A stretch of 63,970 bases of DNA, from the NCBI GenBank assembly GCA_026399515.1, contig JAPLQT010000059.1:1-63970 (forward strand). The letters are read 5' to 3'. Position 1 is the stretch's first letter. Each line of letters opens with the position of its first letter. Shown here piece by piece: positions 17,076 through 25,740 of this stretch. Source of the DNA: Pseudomonadota bacterium. GTDB taxonomy: Bacteria; Pseudomonadota; Gammaproteobacteria; Burkholderiales; Rhodocyclaceae. A model generated the notes under the pieces. The model searched no databases, had not been told where the DNA came from, and saw nothing but the letters and a program-made list of their open reading frames with translations. A program made the translations under genes and the position numbers.

Positions 17076-18959
17076 TCAGAAGCGCACACCCGCGTTCAAA
17101 TTCAAGTAGCTCTTGTCTTTGTTCATGCTGTAGTTGCCGCCGGCATTAACCATCCATTGAAGTTCAGCAAAATACTTCTTGAGATACTCGCCGCGTAACT
17201 CCACGCTGGCCGTTTGCCTGCCATCAACAAAGACTGTATCTGTTGATGTTCCTTTGGCGTCGCTGCCGAACGAGAACGAGGGCCTCAGGTCCAGACCCTC
17301 AGTCACATTTGAATAGAGCAAAGTTGCTCGAAGGCGATATCCCCATGCAGTCTTCGTGACATAACCGTCTGTGGAGCAAGTCTTGGCGTTTGCCGTTGCA
17401 GCGCAGGCACCATTGACCGGTCCAATGCCGAATACGTCAGGTCGCCCGTAACGTCGCTTGTTGAAATCCGGTAGATCAGGGACGTATTTCCAACCGAACT
17501 CCCCCGAAACTGTTGTTCGATTCGATCCCAATACCGATGCAAATACCTTCTCGGCGCCTAGGGAAAGCTGCACCTGCTTGTGTCGATCATAGCCGGGCCA
17601 ATCCGCGCCTCGCGCCAAGGCATTTATGTCTGCGCGCAGTGGTGTGATTGCGGCGGGATTGTTGGCTGCCGCGAGTTGATCGGACCCATTGAGACGGAAG
17701 ATGTCATTCGGCCGATATGAAAGCTCCCCTGTCAATGTCCAGTCGGGAATTCGGGTGTTGAAGTTTACTGCGAGGGTCTTCACTTGCTCGGGCCATTCCA
17801 AATAGTAATGGGGGTTTAGGGGGCTGCCACTGACAAACGGCGTCGCCGCATTTGGGTTTGTCGTCTTGGAGACGCTAGGAACCTGACGTCGGCTGTGGAG
17901 CTGGGTGTAGTAAATGCCAAAAGCCGTATTCAGAGGTATGCTCTGGTACTTCAAACCCAAACCGTACTCGCCGGAATTGCTTGGGACGTGATCGGCGGAA
18001 CGCACCATGAAAGGCCCTCCGGTGGGAAGAAGAACGCGCTCCGACGAAGCCGTCTGGACTGCATTGGCTGTCTGAACCCAAGCGACGTTGCAGCCCTGCG
18101 CCTGAAAATCGACCGGGGCAAAATAGGTGCCGCACCCCGGGACTTCGTTCGCGACAAACTTGAACTGATAGAAAGCTTCAACGTTGATCGTCTTGGTCAA
18201 GCCCAATTGGGCGGACAGCGCTGCAAACGGAATTCTTGATTCTTCTGGAAAGGCTCCAGATCGCTGCGCCGCGGGGGCGTCTACGGGGTTGATCTCGGCA
18301 AGGGCCCCTCCGGTTCTGCCCGGTAGAGCCCAGTTGATTAGCTGATTCCCCAGCTTAAGCTTCACCGGTATCTCGCCCGCCGAAAATGTTCCATAAGCAT
18401 AGGCTTCTTGAAGTACCGCCCCCGAAAAGCTGGCTCGTTTGCTAAACCCGGCGTCGCTCAAGGGGCTGTCAGCCTTGTAGCCGCTGGGAAAGTTACCCCA
18501 AGGTACATTGTGATCACTCAGGTTGAAGTCCTTCCAAGCCTTTACCTGAACCAGCAAGCCCAAATTCCGGTTTGAAACGTCTGCCTCGAAGAACCCTTTT
18601 AGCACTGTCGAGACGGGATCACCTTTGCGATAGTTCAACCGGCTATCGTCCGAGTTTCGACCACCGTTGGAAAGACCCACAGTACCGATCGAGGTTGCGT
18701 TGCTCTTGTTGATGACCTCTTGGTTAGGGTTGTCCATTGCGTAGGTCGTGCCGAAACTGATTGCGCCTTTCATTCTTACTGATCCGTCATTCGTTGCGGT
18801 GTCTGTGGCTTGTGCAGACAGCGTCCAGATCGCAAGAGGGACGAGGACGGCCAGGCGGCGACGTGAGAGTACCCGAGCGGGTTGTTGCACAGATATTTGC
18901 TTTTCGCCCCTGCGGATGCAATTTGATGAACAAGCTTGTGGGTCTATTTGGTTAGGCAT
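17076..18959 (-). CDS. DUF1302-family outer-membrane protein
   Basis: 627 residues with an N-terminal signal region (positively charged RRR then LAVLVPLAIWTLSAQA, cleavage near residue 56) and a beta-rich body with GFFEADVSNRNLGLLVQVKAW, LKLGNQLINWALPG and the final LNLNAGVRF ending in Phe, as expected of outer-membrane beta-barrels. DUF1302 proteins occur in hydrophobic-substrate and steroid or aromatic degraders, often with DUF1329, which is not seen here. I chose the ATG at 18959 because AAGAGGAGCAATA stands before it. A promoter with a palindromic operator at 19014-19054 reads toward this gene, divergent from the TonB receptor, so both are probably co-controlled. Confidence 0.85.
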   Translation of the reverse strand: MPNQIDPQACSSNCIRRGEKQISVQQPARVLSRRRLAVLVPLAIWTLSAQATDTATNDGSVRMKGAISFGTTYAMDNPNQEVINKSNATSIGTVGLSNGGRNSDDSRLNYRKGDPVSTVLKGFFEADVSNRNLGLLVQVKAWKDFNLSDHNVPWGNFPSGYKADSPLSDAGFSKRASFSGAVLQEAYAYGTFSAGEIPVKLKLGNQLINWALPGRTGGALAEINPVDAPAAQRSGAFPEESRIPFAALSAQLGLTKTINVEAFYQFKFVANEVPGCGTYFAPVDFQAQGCNVAWVQTANAVQTASSERVLLPTGGPFMVRSADHVPSNSGEYGLGLKYQSIPLNTAFGIYYTQLHSRRQVPSVSKTTNPNAATPFVSGSPLNPHYYLEWPEQVKTLAVNFNTRIPDWTLTGELSYRPNDIFRLNGSDQLAAANNPAAITPLRADINALARGADWPGYDRHKQVQLSLGAEKVFASVLGSNRTTVSGEFGWKYVPDLPDFNKRRYGRPDVFGIGPVNGACAATANAKTCSTDGYVTKTAWGYRLRATLLYSNVTEGLDLRPSFSFGSDAKGTSTDTVFVDGRQTASVELRGEYLKKYFAELQWMVNAGGNYSMNKDKSYLNLNAGVRF

Positions 18960-19013
18960 TATTGCTCCTCTTGATAGTGCAGCATGATCACATGAGATGG
19001 GAAACCGCAGAGC

Positions 19014-19054
19014 GATACAACTGTATCCTATAATGAGCTCGTCATTGTAGTCAA
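19014..19054 (-). promoter_or_regulatory. Promoter with palindromic operator GATACA-N2-TGTATC driving the DUF1302 gene
   Basis: On the reverse strand TTGACT (19049-19054) and TATAGG (19027-19032) are separated by 16 bases. The inverted repeat GATACAACTGTATC at 19014-19027 abuts the -10 box and would cover the transcription start. The same arrangement is found at 19173-19211 and 29823-29862, which argues for a shared regulator. Confidence 0.65.
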
Positions 19055-19172
19055 CCCAAACCAACACCCAAACCGTGACACGCAATCAATTCCATTTGTC
19101 AAACTAAGCCACTTGCTGGCAGTCCCCGGTAACCCGCTGATCCGGCGTCGGACATACAGTTCAAAAAGACTG

Positions 19173-19211
19173 TTGACAAATTTTCTACATCACTTATGAT
19201 ACAGCTGTATC
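19173..19211 (+). promoter_or_regulatory. Strong sigma-70-type promoter with perfect 14-bp operator for the TonB receptor gene
   Basis: TTGACA at 19173-19178, a 16-base spacer and TATGAT at 19195-19200 form a near-consensus promoter. The perfect palindrome GATACAGCTGTATC at 19198-19211 overlaps the -10 box and start site, a position that fits repression. The mRNA leader to the receptor start is about 125 bases. No riboswitch-like structure was recognised in it. Confidence 0.7.
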
Positions 19212-19335
19212 GTATGGTGAGCCGTCAGAAAATAGTTAGGTTGTTGCTCAAAATTGAGGGGGATGAATGTCAATACGCATTTGTCCAACAGCGCGTTCAA
19301 CAGACCACCCGAATGGTGGCAAAGGGGGAAAGATA

Positions 19336-21651
19336 ATGTCACGAAAACTTATCACCGGATTGCTGGCGACCTTGCCCGTGCTTTATGGAATTGGTCCGCA
19401 AGTGGCGGTTGCACAAGAACTTGAAACGATAGTTGTCACGGCACAGAAACGTACCCAATCCTTGCAGGATGTTCCTCTTTCGGTGAGCGCATTCTCGGCC
19501 AAGGTCCTTGAGGACTACGGCATGCAGAACTTTGACGATATCGCGATCCCGGGAGTGCATATCGGAACCGGCGCGCGGAACGAAAGCTTGTTTGTGCGTG
19601 GCGTTGGGTCCGGGGCCAACTGGGGATTTGAGCAGTCAGTTCCCGTTTATATCGATGGCACCTACTACGGACGTGCAAGAGCGGAGAACATGGGGTTCAT
19701 GGACGTCGAGCGGATCGAGGTTCTGAAGGGACCGCAACCGACCTTTTTTGGACAAAACGCCATTGCAGGAGCAGTCAGTATCACGACCGCTCGCCCGACC
19801 AAAGAGCTCTTTGGCTATGTCGATGCGGCGTACGAGGTAAATTCCCGAGAGAAAACGCTGTCTGCCGCCATATCGGGTCCGTTCTCGGAGGCGCTGCGCG
19901 CACGTGCGGCCTTCAAGAGCCGCGACGCGGAAGGCTGGATGACCGACGTGGCGCTCAACAACACCCGGGTGCCGCAGCGCAAGGATCAGTCGGTGCGTCT
20001 CAGTGCCGAGCTGGACATCTCCAAGGATCTGAAGGCCTACGTCAAGTATGAGAATTCCGACGAGAAGCAATATGGTCGAAACAGGCAGATCATCAACTGC
20101 GGTTTGGTCAACAAGACGCCGGACATCGGGAATTATCTTGATCGTACGGCAAACTCACCCGAGGACTGCCAATTCAACAAGACTCAGGCAAGCAGCATTG
20201 CGCAAGCGTTGCACCCGATGATTCCGCTGGAAGGCAATTGGGGCTATATCAGCAAACTGAAGTACGACGGCGGGCAGATCGCGCTGGACTGGGACCTGAA
20301 CGGGTATAAGTTGTCTTCGGTCACTTCGTCCTACAAACTCGACTTCAGAATTCCGCAAAACGATGTGGACGGCAGTACCAAGGAAATCTCGGTCATCAAC
20401 AGTACCGATATCAACAAGCAGGTCAGTCAGGAGTTCCGTATCCTCTCACCTCAGGGAAAGACCTTTGAGTGGATCGCCGGCGCCTATTTTGATCATGGCG
20501 ACTTGAACACCTCAGGTAACGGTGATCTGTATATTCTCGGCAACATACCGGTGGCACCAGCACTCTTTCAATCGGCGCAACAGACATCGCGGTCTTGGTC
20601 CATATTTGGCGAAGCAAGCTTCAAGATCTCCGACCAGGTGACGGCGAAACTTGGTGGTCGGCAAAGTGAAGTGAAGAAGAGTACGGTCATCGGACTCATT
20701 TCCCAGCAACTCGTCCCGGTCGGTGTCCTCGTGCCTGCGCCGTTTATTCCCGGACCGCCGGGTACCGCGTGCTGCGTTCTTTTCCCGCCGTTCAAATACG
20801 TTGCCAGCCGCAGTGACAGCAGCTTCCAGCCCGCCGCCACACTCGAGTATCGGCCAGCCAAGGATGTCATGACCTATGCGAGCTGGAAGAAGGGCTTCAA
20901 GGCGGGCGGTTACGATCAAGACTCCCTGACCATGCCGGGTGGCACGCTGGCGTTCAATCCGGAAACCGTCAATGCCTACGAAGCCGGCTACCGGTCGCGG
21001 ATGATGGGTGGCAAGGCCACGCTGAATGCGACAGCCTTCCGCTCCGACTACAAGGACCTGCAGGTCAGTGTGTTCTCGGGATCGATCGGCTTCAACACTA
21101 CCAATGCGGCAAAATCGCGGACGCAAGGGCTGGAATTGGATGGCGCGCTTGCAGTAAGCAACAATTTGACCTTGAAGGGAGCGCTGACATTTCTGGATGC
21201 CAAATACCAAAGCTTCCCGGGTGCTTCGTGCAATCCGATACAGACTCTGGCCACTCCGGCAGGGGGTAACTGCACGCAGAATCTTAGTGGCAAGACACTG
21301 CAATTTGCACCCGAATGGTCAGGCAATGTCGGGGCAACGCTCAAGTTTCCCGTCGGTAACCTGAAAGGATCGACGCAGGTCGATGTGTTCTTCACGGCGA
21401 AGTACAACACCTCAAATGGACAAGATCCCAACACGGTTCAGGAAGGCTTCTCCAAGATCGACATGCGTTTTGCGCTTTCCCCAGCGAGCGGAAACTGGGA
21501 GGTGGCCTTGGTCGGGCGTAACCTGACTAACAAGTACACCTCGCACTGGATTGAATCCGGCGTGTTCGGTCCTCTGGTTCCGGGCTTGGCCTACCAGGCA
21601 TTCCTGGATCGGCCACGGCAGATCGAAGTTCAAGCAAAATACAACTTTTAA
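19336..21651 (+). CDS. TonB-dependent outer-membrane receptor
   Basis: 771 residues. The signal peptide is LITGLLATLPVLYGIGPQVAVAQ, followed by a TonB-box-like ETIVVTAQKR and a plug domain (DVPLSVSAFS, VHIGTGARNESLFVRGVG, ERIEVLKGPQ). The C-terminal barrel contains the usual ATLEYRP, AGYRSRM and the terminal IEVQAKYNF with final Phe. I prefer the ATG at 19336 (AAGGGGGAAAGATA before it, signal peptide begins at once) over one at 19267. This sub-family is common in degraders of aromatic and steroid-like compounds. It is energised by TonB/ExbBD and is divergent from the DUF1302 gene, with matching operators. Confidence 0.9.
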   Translation: MSRKLITGLLATLPVLYGIGPQVAVAQELETIVVTAQKRTQSLQDVPLSVSAFSAKVLEDYGMQNFDDIAIPGVHIGTGARNESLFVRGVGSGANWGFEQSVPVYIDGTYYGRARAENMGFMDVERIEVLKGPQPTFFGQNAIAGAVSITTARPTKELFGYVDAAYEVNSREKTLSAAISGPFSEALRARAAFKSRDAEGWMTDVALNNTRVPQRKDQSVRLSAELDISKDLKAYVKYENSDEKQYGRNRQIINCGLVNKTPDIGNYLDRTANSPEDCQFNKTQASSIAQALHPMIPLEGNWGYISKLKYDGGQIALDWDLNGYKLSSVTSSYKLDFRIPQNDVDGSTKEISVINSTDINKQVSQEFRILSPQGKTFEWIAGAYFDHGDLNTSGNGDLYILGNIPVAPALFQSAQQTSRSWSIFGEASFKISDQVTAKLGGRQSEVKKSTVIGLISQQLVPVGVLVPAPFIPGPPGTACCVLFPPFKYVASRSDSSFQPAATLEYRPAKDVMTYASWKKGFKAGGYDQDSLTMPGGTLAFNPETVNAYEAGYRSRMMGGKATLNATAFRSDYKDLQVSVFSGSIGFNTTNAAKSRTQGLELDGALAVSNNLTLKGALTFLDAKYQSFPGASCNPIQTLATPAGGNCTQNLSGKTLQFAPEWSGNVGATLKFPVGNLKGSTQVDVFFTAKYNTSNGQDPNTVQEGFSKIDMRFALSPASGNWEVALVGRNLTNKYTSHWIESGVFGPLVPGLAYQAFLDRPRQIEVQAKYNF

Positions 21652-21672
21652 GGTAGTCCCTTGGACGTTGGA

Positions 21673-21710
21673 CGGCATGATGCTCTCGTAGCATCATGCC
21701 GATTCTTTTT
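21673..21710 (+). terminator. Rho-independent terminator after the TonB receptor gene
   Basis: A perfect 12-base stem (CGGCATGATGCT at 21673-21684 and AGCATCATGCCG at 21690-21701) with a 5-base loop is followed by ATTCTTTTT. It lies 21 bases after the receptor stop, so the receptor is mono-cistronic and the sulfatase needs its own promoter. Confidence 0.9.
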
Positions 21711-21715
21711 GCTTT

Positions 21716-21744
21716 CTTACGTAAGAATTGCTTACCGACGTAAG
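21716..21744. promoter_or_regulatory. Two CTTAC/GTAAG palindromes upstream of the sulfatase gene
   Basis: CTTACGTAAG (21716-21725, a perfect 10-base palindrome) and CTTAC-N4-GTAAG (21731-21744) lie in tandem between the terminator and the sulfatase start at 21769. Their spacing and position suggest an operator, but no promoter boxes of good quality are visible next to them. Confidence 0.35.
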
Positions 21745-21768
21745 GTGCATGGATTAGTGGAGGCGATG

Positions 21769-23356
21769 ATGCAATTGAAATTTGCCGTGTGGTTCCTACT
21801 TTGGCTAACACTGAGCGCCGCAATGCCCGGCGTCGCCCTGGCGAAACCCGCAAAACAGCCAAACATCTTGCTGATCCTCGCCGATGACCTCGGTTTTGCC
21901 GATATTGGTGCCTTCGGCGGTGAAATACCAACGCCGAAACTGGACGAACTCGCCAGGTCGGGGTTGCAACTGACACGCTTCTATACGTCGTCGCAATGCG
22001 CGCCGACGCGTGCCATGTTGATGTCGGGCGTGGACAGCCATCTGGCCGGCCTGGGTGCGATGCAGGAAGGCATGAGCGAAAACCAGGTGGGACAGCCAGG
22101 CTATGAGGGGTATTTGAACAACCGGGTTGTATCGATGGCTTCGCTGCTCAAGGACGCGGGTTATCACACGTACATGGCCGGCAAATGGCACCTCGGCACC
22201 GAAGTTGACCAGACGCCGACGGCGCGCGGCTTTGACCGTTCGTTCTCATTGCTGACCGGTAGCGCCAGCCATTTCAACGACATGGCCGGACCGACGTTGG
22301 CGCAGCCACGAGCGAAATACTGGGAGGATGGCAAGGAGGTTTTCAGCCTGCCCGAGTCGTTCTATTCCACCAGCTATTACACCAGCCGGATGATCGAATA
22401 CATCGACAGCAACAAGACCAGCGCCAAACCGTTCTTTGCCTATCTTGCTTATACCGCTCCTCACTGGCCGATCCAGGCGCTGGACCGCGACCTAGCGCGG
22501 CAGCGTGGCAAGTACGACGAAGGCTACGATGTCATTCGCGCCCGGCGCTTTGAAAAGCTGAAAGCGCAGGGAGTGATCCCGGCGAATGCGAGCCTGCCGC
22601 CAAGTCCCGCCAGCGTGATTCCCTGGAACTCTTTGAGCCCGGAACAGAAGAAACGGCAGGCGCGTCTGATGGAGGTGTATGCGGCGATGGTCGACCGCAT
22701 GGATTACGAAATTGGTCGTGTGGTGGCCCATCTCAAGCGCAACGGTCTCTATGACAATACTGTTATTGTCTTCATGTCGGACAACGGCGCGGACAGCAAT
22801 CCCCTAGTGAATTTCCCCGTCTATGCCGAGTGGGTCAAGCGCTTTGATGATAGCTATGAGAACATCGGACGCAAGGGCTCGTTCTCGTCTTATGACGCCG
22901 GTTGGGCGAGCGCCGGGGAGGCGCCATTCCGACTCTACAAATGGTTCTCGACCGAAGGCGGGATACGATCGCCGGCGCTCATCGTCGCGCCGAATTCGGT
23001 TAGGGGACAAAAGAACGACAGCCCAACCACGGTGCTGGATGTACTGCCGACTCTGCTCGATCTGGCCGGTGCGCCGCGCCCCGGAAAGACCTACAAGGGC
23101 CGCGAAGTGTACCCGCTGGCAGGGCGGTCCATGTTGCCGCTGCTTTCCGGCACGTCCAGCCAGATTCGAGGGGACGACGATACTTACGGCATGGAGATCG
23201 TCGGCAGATATGCGCTGATCAAGGGTGACTGGAAAATCATTTGGGTCGACAAACCCTGGGGCACCGGAGACTGGGAGTTGTTCAGATTGGAAGCGCTATG
23301 CCGAAAAGAACAATGTGATTATTCCCAACAAACTCGTCCCGGCGCTGGAGCGCTAG
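21769..23356 (+). pseudogene. Arylsulfatase-family sulfatase with 3' deletion/frameshift
   Basis: Type I sulfatase: signal peptide at the N-terminus (LLWLTLSAAMPGVALA), metal Asp pair in ILADDLGF, the formylglycine motif CAPTR with Cys at about residue 77, GKWHLG, and FMSDNGAD near the metal site. The frame is intact to WELFRLEA (near 23295). At TTGGAAGCGC it then leaves the family sequence, whereas the +1 frame reads WKRYAEKNNVIIPN and ends LVPALER at a TAG at 23354-23356, the usual arylsulfatase C-terminus. About 20 residues are missing and the frame is shifted, probably by deletion between two TGGAAGCG repeats. The unshifted frame runs on to 23574 with unrelated residues. The start at 21769 follows GTGGAGG; an ATG directly upstream at 21766 is possible. 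Confidence 0.75.
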
Positions 23357-23437
23357 CGCGGTTTTCAAGGGGCGTGGCAGCCGAAGGCGCGGCAGGTAGA
23401 ATCCCCGGTTTGCGGCACCTCCCGACGGCTCCTGAAG

Positions 23438-25645
23438 ATGTTGTTCGCAGTGCATGTTCGTCGTTTGTCGAGCGCGGTCCGATTCCTCGCAGTTTGCATC
23501 ATCGCACTGTTAGCTGGGGAATCTCTGGCCGATGTTGGTCGCGCCGCATGGGTGGGTGCGACCCGCTGCGCTAGTTGTCACGCCAACGAGTACCAGGCCT
23601 GGCAAACGTCTCACCACGCGCTGGCGATGCAGGTTGCGAGCGACAAGTCGGTGCTCGGGAATTTCGATAAGGCGCGGTTTGGCTATGCTGGCATTACCTC
23701 GACATTTTTCCGTCGCGACGGCAAGTTCTTCGTCAATACCGACGGCCCCGATGGCAAACTTCACGACTACGAGATTGCCTACACCTTCGGGTTTAAGCCC
23801 TTACAGCAGTATTTGATTGCCTTGCCGGGCGGGCGCCTGCAGGCTTTCGGCATCGCCTGGGATGCGAGACCCAGGTCGGACGGTGGCGGGCGCTGGTTTC
23901 ACGTCTATCCCGACCTTAAAGTGAAGGCGGGAAATCCGCTGCACTGGACTGGTATCGACCAGAACTGGAACTACCAGTGCGCCGAATGCCATTCGACCCG
24001 TTTCGAGAAGAACTACGATGCCGACAAGAAAGCCTTTGCATCAAGCTGGTCGGAAATCAACGTTTCCTGTGAATCCTGTCATGGGCCCGGCTTGAAGCAC
24101 GTCTCTTGGGCCGCAGGCCCACGCGAGGACAAGCAAGACAAGGGATTGGCCACGGTGTTCGATGAACGCAGAAACGTCAATTGGGCGCAGGACCCGCAAA
24201 CCGGTCAAACCGTTAGAAGCTCTCCGCGCACCAGCAATCGTGAAATTGAAACCTGCGCCCGCTGTCACGCGCGGCGTGGCCAGTTTTCCGATTCATTCAT
24301 CCACGGCCAGACTCTCGGCGACAGTTTTCGCCCGGCCACTCTCGACCCCGGACTGTACTGGGCAGACGGGCAGATGCGTGACGAGGTCTATAACTATGGC
24401 TCGTTCCTGCAAAGCCGGATGCACGCGCAAGGCGTCACCTGCAGCGATTGCCATGAGCCGCATTCGCAGAGGCTGCGCGCGCCGGGCAACGCGGTGTGCG
24501 GGCAATGTCATCTGTTGACCACATACGCTGCGCCGAAGCACCATCATCACACCGAAAACAGCAAGGGCAGCCAGTGCGCGGAATGCCACATGCGGACCAC
24601 TACCTACATGCAAGTCGATCCACGGCACGATCACTCATTCCGCATACCGCGGCCGGACCTGTCGCAGAAGCTCGGAATTCCCAACGCCTGCAACCAGTGT
24701 CATGCCGCCAAGACGCCGGGTTGGGCGATGGCGGCAATCAAGGAATGGACGGGCGGCCGCCCACCAGGCGGCTTCCAGCGCTTCGCCCAGGTACTACATG
24801 ACGCGGGGACGGGCAGCCCCCCGGCGAAGGACATCGTCAGTGGGTTGATCGCGGTCGCAGGCGATGTCGCGCATTCGCCAATTGCTCGCGCCACCGCCTT
24901 GGCGAGGCTCGGTGATTATCCGACGCCGGCAGCGATGGCATCTGCCAAGGCGTCGCTGTACGACGCCGACCCAATGGTACGGGAAGCGGCCCTCAATGCC
25001 TTATCGCACGCCGATGACACGGACCGGGCTCGTCTGTTGGCGCCCCTGCTGCAGGACAAAGTCCGCAGCGTTCGCATGGCTGCCGCACGAGCACTGGTCG
25101 GTGCGCCGGAAAGGCTGTTGGGGAACGACAGCAGCTTCAAAGCGGCGCTGGCCGAATACTTTGCTGCGCAGAAATTCAATGCCGATCGACCGGAATCCCA
25201 TGTTGATCTTGGTGCTCTGCACGTCGATCGGGGAGACGTCGCTGCCGCAGAGGGAGCATTTCGCACCGCGATTGAACTCGACCGAAGTTACCTACCTGCC
25301 ACCATCAATCTCGCCGACCTTTATCGCAGCCTCGGCCGGGAAGCGGACTCTGAGGCGGCCCTGCGCCAAGCCTTGGCGCACTCGCCGCGGGCGGCGATGC
25401 TGCACCATGTTCTGGGACTGTCCTTGGTTCGGCAAATGCGCAAGCCCGAAGCACTGGCTGAACTGCGACTAGCCGCGAGCATGGACCGGGGCAATGTTCG
25501 CTTTGGCTACATTTACGCAATTGCATTGCACGATGCGGGAAAGGTCAAAGAGGCAATTGGGCAACTGAGGCAGTCGCTTGCCAGAGCCCCGAGAAACGCC
25601 GTCATTCGCGCCGCGTTGCGGGAATTCTCGGCAGAATTGCCTTGA
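23438..25645 (+). CDS. Octaheme c-type cytochrome with C-terminal HEAT/TPR repeats
   Basis: 735 residues, exported (signal region about residues 13-31, AVRFLAVCIIALLAGESLA). Eight CxxCH haem-binding motifs are present: CASCH (Cys44), CAECH, CESCH, CARCH, CSDCH, CGQCH, CAECH and CNQCH. After about residue 440 the haem part is followed by HEAT-like units (MVREAALNALSHA, VRSVRMAAARALVG) and TPR-like units (YLPATINLADLYRSLGREADSEAAL). Such multihaem proteins with TPR tails carry periplasmic electrons; a catalytic role cannot be ruled out. It lies 81 bases downstream of the true sulfatase stop on the same strand, so the two may form one transcription unit. Confidence 0.85.
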   Translation: MLFAVHVRRLSSAVRFLAVCIIALLAGESLADVGRAAWVGATRCASCHANEYQAWQTSHHALAMQVASDKSVLGNFDKARFGYAGITSTFFRRDGKFFVNTDGPDGKLHDYEIAYTFGFKPLQQYLIALPGGRLQAFGIAWDARPRSDGGGRWFHVYPDLKVKAGNPLHWTGIDQNWNYQCAECHSTRFEKNYDADKKAFASSWSEINVSCESCHGPGLKHVSWAAGPREDKQDKGLATVFDERRNVNWAQDPQTGQTVRSSPRTSNREIETCARCHARRGQFSDSFIHGQTLGDSFRPATLDPGLYWADGQMRDEVYNYGSFLQSRMHAQGVTCSDCHEPHSQRLRAPGNAVCGQCHLLTTYAAPKHHHHTENSKGSQCAECHMRTTTYMQVDPRHDHSFRIPRPDLSQKLGIPNACNQCHAAKTPGWAMAAIKEWTGGRPPGGFQRFAQVLHDAGTGSPPAKDIVSGLIAVAGDVAHSPIARATALARLGDYPTPAAMASAKASLYDADPMVREAALNALSHADDTDRARLLAPLLQDKVRSVRMAAARALVGAPERLLGNDSSFKAALAEYFAAQKFNADRPESHVDLGALHVDRGDVAAAEGAFRTAIELDRSYLPATINLADLYRSLGREADSEAALRQALAHSPRAAMLHHVLGLSLVRQMRKPEALAELRLAASMDRGNVRFGYIYAIALHDAGKVKEAIGQLRQSLARAPRNAVIRAALREFSAELP

Positions 25646-25697
25646 CACCACTTGCGGCCTAACTGTACCATCAGTCGGGGTGACAGTATCGTATAGC
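25642..25697 (+). promoter_or_regulatory. Possible promoter and degenerate operator before the MFS gene
   Basis: TTGACA at 25642-25647 overlaps the cytochrome stop, and 16 bases on is TGTACC, a weak -10. Downstream, ACAGTATCGTATAG at 25684-25697 resembles the right half of the operator at 19198-19211 (ACAGCTGTATCGTATGG) with two bases missing. The resemblance is suggestive only. Confidence 0.3.
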
Positions 25698-25740
25698 GGT
25701 CAAATGGCGAGCCGCAGTCATCTTTTCGTGGGGGATGTGA

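Noticed and set aside
23357-23574. C-terminal tail of the sulfatase in the unshifted frame
   Set aside because: The residues do not fit the sulfatase fold, overlap the start of the cytochrome gene, and the family C-terminus is found in the +1 frame instead.
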